This document shows, piece by piece, positions 4,806 through 9,688 of a stretch of 9,688 nt of DNA. The translations under genes and the position numbers were made by a program. The stretch's first letter is position 1, and every line of letters begins with the position of its first letter. Source of the stretch: Rhodocyclaceae bacterium (GTDB taxonomy: Bacteria; Pseudomonadota; Gammaproteobacteria; Burkholderiales; Rhodocyclaceae); the NCBI GenBank assembly GCA_016791085.1, contig JAEUNN010000134.1:1-9688 (forward strand), in the 5' to 3' direction. The notes below the pieces were generated by a model that searched no databases, had not been told where the DNA came from, and worked only from the letters and a program-made list of their open reading frames with translations.

Positions 4806-6170
4806 ATGGCAACGACCCACACCTCCGCCGCCGCACAAAAGGTTCGCCGCCGGCAATACCTCGTGCTCGGACTGTTATGTCTGGGAATTACCGGGATCGT
4901 GGCGGGCGTGCGCTATATGGCCCAGCAGGAAGGCGGTACGGCCGTTCATGCACAGCCTGTCCCGGTAAACGTAGCGTCGCCGGCGGTCAGCGTGGATCCG
5001 GCCAAGGGATGGCGCGCCGCCGAGGGCGGTCGACTCGACAAGCTGACACAAGACTTGGCCGATATGCGCATGCGCCTGGAGCAGCGCGATCGCGACGAGC
5101 AGGAACGGCGCGCGCGCGAAGAGGCCGATCGCCGCGAGCGCGAAGCGCAGGCCAAGGCGGCGCCACCACCGAGCCCGGTTAAGGACGACAAAGACAAGAC
5201 GGCGCGCTTGACCCCGCCACCGGTGCCAGGCCGTACGTTTTTTCCACCGGGAACTCCGGGCGATCTGACGGCGGGTCTGGACGGCCCCGGCAGCGCGTCG
5301 CAGCCGCGGGGCATCATTTCGGTCGACTTCGAGGCGGGCGCCACGCCAAACGCAGATTTGACGCGAGTCGCGGCCTCGCAGGCCGGACCTTCGGCGGCGA
5401 ACAAGGGGGCGACCGCCAGACTGCTCGCGGCGCAAGACCCGGGCGCGCCCCCGGATCCTGGCCTCACCATGCCTGTCCCGCCCGCCTCCACTGACGCCGC
5501 GCCGTTTCCATCCGGTTATCTGCCGACGAGCAGTTTCGTCAATGCGGAAAACCTGAACGGCGTCCTCGCGCCCACCCACGGCGCGGCAGAGGCCAGCCCC
5601 GCACCCATGGTATTCCGGCTGACCAATCATGCGCAGCTGCCCAACCTGACGCGCGCGCCCGTCAAGGACTGTTTCGTGCAGGGAGCCGCACACGGCGAAC
5701 TTGGCGCAGAAATCGTGCATGTCCGCCTGCTCCGTCTTAGTTGCGTGCTGGCGTCGGGCCGGTCCGTCGACATGCCCGTGTATGGCTATGTCGTTGGCGA
5801 AAACGGCGTCGAAGGCCTGGCGGGACGCGTAGTCACGAAACAAGGGCAGGCGATCGCGAATGCGCTACTGGCCGGAATCGCGAGCGGAGTCGGTAATGGC
5901 CTGGCGCAGGGATCCACAAGCACGGCAAATTCTGCCATCGGCACCGTGCAACAAACCAGGGACGGGCAGCAATTTCAGTACGGCATCGCAAAGGGCGTGG
6001 GAACCGCCCTGGACCGCGTGTCGAAATACTACCTGGACCTCGCCGACCAGATGCATCCCGTGATTGAAATCCTGGCCTTGCGGCGCGTAACACTCGTGTT
6101 TGCCAAGGGGTTCGACAACACAGGTGGCGGCAGCAAAACCGGATCGGGTGGCCTCGTCGGGAGCAGATAG
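4806..6170 (+). CDS. traB: TraB, envelope-spanning T4SS core protein (VirB10-like)
   Basis: Scaffold linking the inner membrane to the outer-membrane core. Start ATG 4806 follows GAGG. Of 454 residues, 1-17 are basic and cytoplasmic and 18-36 form a membrane helix. Residues about 75-117 are a highly charged coiled coil (repeated RDRDEQERRAREEADRR), and about 119-240 are a Pro/Ala-rich linker crossing the periplasm. Residues about 240-450 form the TraB/VirB10 barrel domain, with the paired Cys289 and Cys313 (KDCF and LSCVL), GYVVGENGVEGLAGRVVTKQG at about 327-347, and a Gly-rich AGIASGVGNGLAQG region. F TraB is 475 residues. The C-terminus has KTGSGG. It lies three bases before the DsbC-like gene. 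Confidence 0.92.
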   Translation: MATTHTSAAAQKVRRRQYLVLGLLCLGITGIVAGVRYMAQQEGGTAVHAQPVPVNVASPAVSVDPAKGWRAAEGGRLDKLTQDLADMRMRLEQRDRDEQERRAREEADRREREAQAKAAPPPSPVKDDKDKTARLTPPPVPGRTFFPPGTPGDLTAGLDGPGSASQPRGIISVDFEAGATPNADLTRVAASQAGPSAANKGATARLLAAQDPGAPPDPGLTMPVPPASTDAAPFPSGYLPTSSFVNAENLNGVLAPTHGAAEASPAPMVFRLTNHAQLPNLTRAPVKDCFVQGAAHGELGAEIVHVRLLRLSCVLASGRSVDMPVYGYVVGENGVEGLAGRVVTKQGQAIANALLAGIASGVGNGLAQGSTSTANSAIGTVQQTRDGQQFQYGIAKGVGTALDRVSKYYLDLADQMHPVIEILALRRVTLVFAKGFDNTGGGSKTGSGGLVGSR

Positions 6171-6173
6171 ATC

Positions 6174-7019
6174 ATGCGAAAACTACTTGGAGCATGCCGG
6201 GCAGGGCTTTCCGTGGTGCTATCGGCGCTATTTGGACTCGTGGCCATGGCTACCGCGGTAATCGTCCTCGCGAGTGCCGGCCTTCTGGCACTGACTGCCC
6301 AGGCGGCGGGGCGCGAACAGAAAACCGCAGGCGCCGAAACGTCCGCCGCCGACCGGCTCCGGACTTTATACCCGAACACGCAGTTCACGCGCATCGAGGC
6401 GTCCCCGGTACCGGGCCTGACGCAAGTCGTGATGGGCAAGACCCTGGCCTACGTGGACCCGACCGGCCGGTATTTCGTAGTCGGCCGTCTGATCGACATG
6501 GAAACGCTCCAGGACTTGACCGCGCCCGTCCTGCTGGCGCTGGAAAAACCCGGCCCCGCGGCACTGCCGGCCGACGACGCGATCGTCATCCGGCGCGGCA
6601 GCGGGGCGCGCACCGTATCGGTGTTCTCCGACCCGGACTGCCTCTACTGCCGCACCCTGGATGCGACCCTCGACGGCCTCGACGACGTCACCATCCATGT
6701 GTACCTGCTGCCGCTCGAAACGCTGCACCCGGGCGCGTCTACAAAAGCGCGCGCCATCTGGTGCGCGCCGGACCGTGCGGCGGCGTGGCGATCGGTCATG
6801 CGCGGCGGAGCCGCGCCCGCGGCAGCCAAGGACTGTACGGACCCTATCGCACGCATTCGGGCGCGCGCCGAGCAACTGCAGGTGCGTGCGACCCCGACCA
6901 TGTTCGCCGCCGACGGCACGCGTCTGGACGGCACGCCGGGCGCGGAACGCCTCGCGATTTTTCTCAACCAACACGGCCGGTTGTCCGGCAATGGAACGGG
7001 CAATGTACATCGCGACTAA
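6174..7019 (+). CDS. dsbC: DsbC-like thiol:disulfide isomerase of the T4SS
   Basis: Periplasmic disulfide isomerase expected to correct disulfides in the Cys-containing tra proteins. The 281 residues start at ATG 6174. A DsbC N-terminal dimerisation domain (about 60-120) contains the typical TLAYVDPTGRYFVVGRLID block. A thioredoxin-fold domain carries SVFSDPDCLYC with the active-site CLYC at 156-159 (E. coli DsbC has CGYC) and the cis-proline loop RATPTMF (Pro241). Cys197 and Cys221 correspond in spacing to the structural disulfide of DsbC. The N-terminus is unusual: an uncharged stretch of about 35 residues (11-45), long for a signal peptide and possibly a membrane anchor. DsbC/TrbB-like genes occupy this position in gonococcal-island and SXT-like systems. 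Confidence 0.9.
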   Translation: MRKLLGACRAGLSVVLSALFGLVAMATAVIVLASAGLLALTAQAAGREQKTAGAETSAADRLRTLYPNTQFTRIEASPVPGLTQVVMGKTLAYVDPTGRYFVVGRLIDMETLQDLTAPVLLALEKPGPAALPADDAIVIRRGSGARTVSVFSDPDCLYCRTLDATLDGLDDVTIHVYLLPLETLHPGASTKARAIWCAPDRAAAWRSVMRGGAAPAAAKDCTDPIARIRARAEQLQVRATPTMFAADGTRLDGTPGAERLAIFLNQHGRLSGNGTGNVHRD

Positions 7020-7593
7020 GTACCTCCGCCGCGGCTCGGTGGCATTGGCTGTCTGTGCCGGCCTCGCTGGATGCGGCTCCATTACCGGGATCCAGGGCGC
7101 CCAGTCGTCGCAGTCATGCGCGATGATAGGCGGCACCGCCTGCCTCTCGATGGACGAAGCCTACCGCCGCTCGCTCGATCCGGACGATGCGTCAGGAACG
7201 CCCGCCGTAAAGCGCAGAGCCGACAAAGATGCGGATCCTCCAGGCCCCTCGCCCTATCCTCACCGCACGAGCACCCTCCAGGCGCCGGCCGCCGGTACGC
7301 CATTGCGCAGCCCGACCGTCGAATTGCGCATCTGGCTTGCGCCCTGGGAAGACCGCGATGGCGCGCTGCACGACCAGCAATACGTTTATCTGGTGGTCGA
7401 TCCCGGCCGATGGATGGTCGACGCTTACCGCGCCAAAGCCGGCGAGCAATTCCGACCGGTCCGGGTTCCTGTCCCGGACCCGGCAGCTTCAGCCGCGCCA
7501 GCGGCGGGCCATACGGCGATAACTGCCGGCGACGCGCCAGCGCGCGGTGCGGCAGACCTCCTGCGAAACATTGCGGGCCGTGCAGACCAATGA
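7003..7593 (+). CDS. traV: TraV, outer-membrane lipoprotein of the T4SS core (VirB7-like)
   Basis: Lipoprotein anchoring the TraK-TraB core in the outer membrane. The ATG at 7003 lies inside the end of the DsbC-like gene (17-base overlap) and is preceded by GGAACGGG; an ATG four codons earlier is also possible. The 196 residues begin with a basic stretch, a hydrophobic segment and the lipobox LAGC, giving lipid-modified Cys24. Beyond it SCAMIGGTACLSMDEAY (Cys39, Cys47) matches the TraV pattern of two Cys followed by a Met-acid-acid/Gln-Ala motif, as in F TraV (CNATTSDTCMTMEQA). Middle residues are Pro/Ala-rich. A beta region near 105-155 contains VELRIWLAPWEDRDG and QYVYLVVDPGRWMV. The stop overlaps the traC start (ATGATG). 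Confidence 0.9.
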   Translation: MYIATKYLRRGSVALAVCAGLAGCGSITGIQGAQSSQSCAMIGGTACLSMDEAYRRSLDPDDASGTPAVKRRADKDADPPGPSPYPHRTSTLQAPAAGTPLRSPTVELRIWLAPWEDRDGALHDQQYVYLVVDPGRWMVDAYRAKAGEQFRPVRVPVPDPAASAAPAAGHTAITAGDAPARGAADLLRNIAGRADQ

Positions 7594-9688
7594 TGCGGGC
7601 AGGCAATTTACGCACGCGCTTGCGGGCGATCGGCAACCGGGTTTTGCGGTGGCTGGACGACCCGGGCGGAGGGGACGAGCGCTATCTGAACCCGCGCCGC
7701 CATACGGACCCGCTTGCGCCATGGCTGCCGTGGCTCGGCTTCGACGACGAGACCCGATTGTTTCTGCTCGAAGACGAAACGAGCGGACAGGTCGAGGCAC
7801 TCGGATTCGCGCTGGAGTTGCGGCCCCAGACCGGCGCCAGCGAGCAGATGTGGTCGATGCTGCAAACCCTGTTTTCGATGGCCCCGCGCGCCGGCATGAG
7901 CATCCAGGTGCAACTGTTCGGCAGTCCCAATCTGGATGATTATGTCGACGCCTATCTGCGCGCCGGGCAGGGTCGCGTGGCACGTAGCGACACCGAACGC
8001 CAGGCCCTGGAATTGTCGGCCGAGGCGACACGGCGGCGCGTCGAGTTTTTTCGGCGCGGTACCGCGGAGTCCCCGGCCGGATCGCTGCCATTCCGGTTTC
8101 GCCAGTTCCACCTGATGTTTTCCGCGACCATGCCGGTATCGGGCTTGGGCGACCATTCCGCGTACGAGGCAATGGCGTCCTACCGGGAAACTGTCGTCCG
8201 GACCTTCCAGTCCTTCTGGATGGCGGCGAGCCATCTGGAGCCGGCCGACCTCATCGCGTGGGTGGCCCAACTGGTCAATCCGACCTGGCTCTTTGCGGGC
8301 CGGCTCCCGCAACCGGGCTACAACCCCGGCGAGGAAATACGCGACCAGATCCAGCTGCCGGGCTCAGAAATTCGTGTCCGCCGCGACAGGCTCGAATTTG
8401 GCGGTGGCGAAGGGCCGGATGTGGCCATGCGCGCGCTTACCGTCGCGCGCTATCCGGACGAACCTACGCTCGCCATGATGGCACGCGCAATCGGCGATCC
8501 GCGCCAGAGCATGACGGGTTACCCATGCCCCTTCATCGTGTCTTTCGGCGCGCGCACGGTTGATTTCGCCGATGCGCGTGCCCACACGATGTTGCGTGCG
8601 GCACGCGCGGCGCAGGCGGCCGAGACGCCACTGGCGCGCTGGATGCCGGAATGGAAGGACAAGCACCGCGACTGGCAACTGATGGCCGAGGCGAGCAACC
8701 AGGGCATCGGGCCAGCGCATGTGAATCTGGACGTAATCGTATTCGCCCGCCAGGACCGCATCAACGATGCCACGCAGGCCGCGCAGAACGTCTGGCGTCA
8801 GATGGCCTTCGACATGGTACCGAACAGTACCGCGCATCTGCCGTCACTCATCGCCGCCCTGCCCATGACCCTGACCGCCGGGGTTCAGGAACCTCTGCGA
8901 GCACGGCGCCGCCTCAAACTCATGACGGTGGCCAATGCGGCCGACCTGATGCCGGTGCTGGCCGAGTCGACCGGCTGCGGACAACCGGTCCTGAGCCTCT
9001 ACGGGCGTTGCGGCCAGGCGCAGGGGTATGACTTGTTCGCACCCTCGGCGACCAACTTCAACCTCGCCATCGCCGCCAATTCGGGCTCCGGCAAAACCTT
9101 TACCGCCAACGAAATTCTGTGGCGGGAGTGGCAGCGCGGCACCAAGGTGATCGTCATCGACATCGGCCGCAATTACGAGCGGCTGTGCCGCAACTGCGGC
9201 GGGGAATACATCGACTGTTCCCCGGATTCCGATCTTACCTTCGACCCCTTCGCCGGCGTCGACGACCTCGAAGAGCACATCAGTCTGATCGTGCCGCTGC
9301 TCGCCCAGATGGCCAGCCCGTCGCGGCAGCTTACGGATTACGAAATAGCCCAGCTCAACATCATCGTCCGCATGGTGTGGGAGGATGCCCGCGAGGACGG
9401 GCGACGTGCGACCGTCACGGACGTTGCCAATGCTTTGAAAAAAGCCTGCCCGCAGGGGGGCACCAAGGAGGCGCTGGACGCGGCGCAGTGCGACCCGCGC
9501 CTGCGCGACCTCGGCGTCCAGCTCTTCAACTTTACGCGGGACGGCGCCTACGGCCGGTTTTTCGAGGGCGACAATTCGGTCGATTTTGCGTCCGACTTCA
9601 TCGTGCTGGACCTGCAGAACCTCAGGCAGTGGCCGGACCTGCAGCAGGTGATCCTGCTGATGGTGATGCAGCAGATCAACAAGTACGC
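7590..9688 (+). CDS. traC: TraC, T4SS assembly ATPase (VirB4 family), first 699 codons, cut by window edge
   Basis: Cytoplasmic ATPase that drives pilus and channel assembly. The frame is open from ATG 7590 (a second ATG follows at once) to the window edge, starting within the traV stop. F TraC is 875 residues, so about 150-200 residues are probably missing. An N-terminal TraC/VirB4 domain (about 40-450) contains FHLMFSATMP at about 170 and the region MAEASNQGIGPAH. The Walker A loop AANSGSGKT has Gly499, Gly501, Lys502 and Thr503. Then VIVIDIGRNYERLC at about 521-534, NPF-like DPFAGVDDLEEH, and FIVLDLQNLRQWPDLQQV near the edge follow the family pattern. The first Gly of the classical GxxxxGK[ST] motif is Ala here. 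No frameshift is visible. Confidence 0.93.
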   Translation, partial: MMRAGNLRTRLRAIGNRVLRWLDDPGGGDERYLNPRRHTDPLAPWLPWLGFDDETRLFLLEDETSGQVEALGFALELRPQTGASEQMWSMLQTLFSMAPRAGMSIQVQLFGSPNLDDYVDAYLRAGQGRVARSDTERQALELSAEATRRRVEFFRRGTAESPAGSLPFRFRQFHLMFSATMPVSGLGDHSAYEAMASYRETVVRTFQSFWMAASHLEPADLIAWVAQLVNPTWLFAGRLPQPGYNPGEEIRDQIQLPGSEIRVRRDRLEFGGGEGPDVAMRALTVARYPDEPTLAMMARAIGDPRQSMTGYPCPFIVSFGARTVDFADARAHTMLRAARAAQAAETPLARWMPEWKDKHRDWQLMAEASNQGIGPAHVNLDVIVFARQDRINDATQAAQNVWRQMAFDMVPNSTAHLPSLIAALPMTLTAGVQEPLRARRRLKLMTVANAADLMPVLAESTGCGQPVLSLYGRCGQAQGYDLFAPSATNFNLAIAANSGSGKTFTANEILWREWQRGTKVIVIDIGRNYERLCRNCGGEYIDCSPDSDLTFDPFAGVDDLEEHISLIVPLLAQMASPSRQLTDYEIAQLNIIVRMVWEDAREDGRRATVTDVANALKKACPQGGTKEALDAAQCDPRLRDLGVQLFNFTRDGAYGRFFEGDNSVDFASDFIVLDLQNLRQWPDLQQVILLMVMQQINKY

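Noticed and set aside
4875..5843. 322-codon open frame on the minus strand opposite traB
   Set aside because: It lies antisense to a convincing TraB, has an Arg-rich, low-complexity composition typical of shadow frames in high-GC DNA, and shows no motif.
6661..7003. N-terminal extension of the traV frame back to 6661
   Set aside because: The extension is antipodal to DsbC coding and would bury the signal peptide and lipobox; the lipoprotein start at 7003 (or 6991) is far better.
6194..7126. 310-codon plus-strand frame overlapping the DsbC-like gene
   Set aside because: Arg/Pro-rich shadow of the DsbC-like gene, which has clear active-site motifs in its own frame.
1..9688. CRISPR array, tRNA, rRNA, insertion sequence or att site
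   Set aside because: No regularly spaced repeats, tRNA-like cloverleaf, transposase or terminal repeats were seen by eye; a tRNA or att scan was not possible.

Overview
The window is a high-GC (coding parts roughly 65% by eye) proteobacterial segment carrying the relaxase end and the first half of an F-like (MPF-F) conjugative type IV secretion system (T4SS). The gene families and their order indicate a chromosomal integrative element or plasmid of the MobH/F-like class. From memory, the nearest well-known layout is the gonococcal genetic island (lytic transglycosylase, small gene, traA, traL, traE, traK, traB, dsbC, traV, traC, with a divergent TraI-type relaxase). Families are recognised from sequence motifs only. 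The host is not identified; GC content and style fit a beta- or gammaproteobacterium.

Layout. Minus strand, bases 1-1377: an unrecognised 154-residue Trp-rich protein (913-1377), overlapped by the N-terminal part of a MobH relaxase (start at 923) that runs off the left edge. Bases 1378-1930: a divergent, gene-free control region of about 550 bases. It holds a 37-bp imperfect dyad, a pyrimidine-rich lower-GC block with short repeats, a possible tra promoter, and a leader with mutually exclusive GC-rich hairpins just before the first tra gene. Plus strand, 1931-9688: a compact, co-directional tra operon. It encodes a Cys-rich lytic transglycosylase, a 90-residue unknown with three cysteines, a TraA-like pilin, TraL, TraE, TraK, TraB, a DsbC-like disulfide isomerase, TraV, and the first 699 codons of the TraC (VirB4-family) ATPase. 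Most junctions overlap or are only a few bases apart. The exceptions are the gaps before the pilin and before traL, and the traL gap contains a strong hairpin.

How they work together. The relaxase would nick and escort the DNA strand. The transglycosylase opens peptidoglycan for the channel. TraL, TraE and TraB form the inner-membrane and spanning scaffold. TraK and TraV, with the C-terminal part of TraB, form the outer-membrane core. The DsbC-like protein would help fold the Cys-containing periplasmic parts. TraC powers pilus or channel assembly from the pilin. The expected remainder of the system (traW, traU, traN, traF, traH, traG and others) would lie beyond the right edge; the rest of traI, and possibly traD, beyond the left edge.

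The genes are recognisable families. The most novel-looking material is the 1378-1930 control region, the intergenic hairpin after the pilin, and the two small unrecognised proteins.
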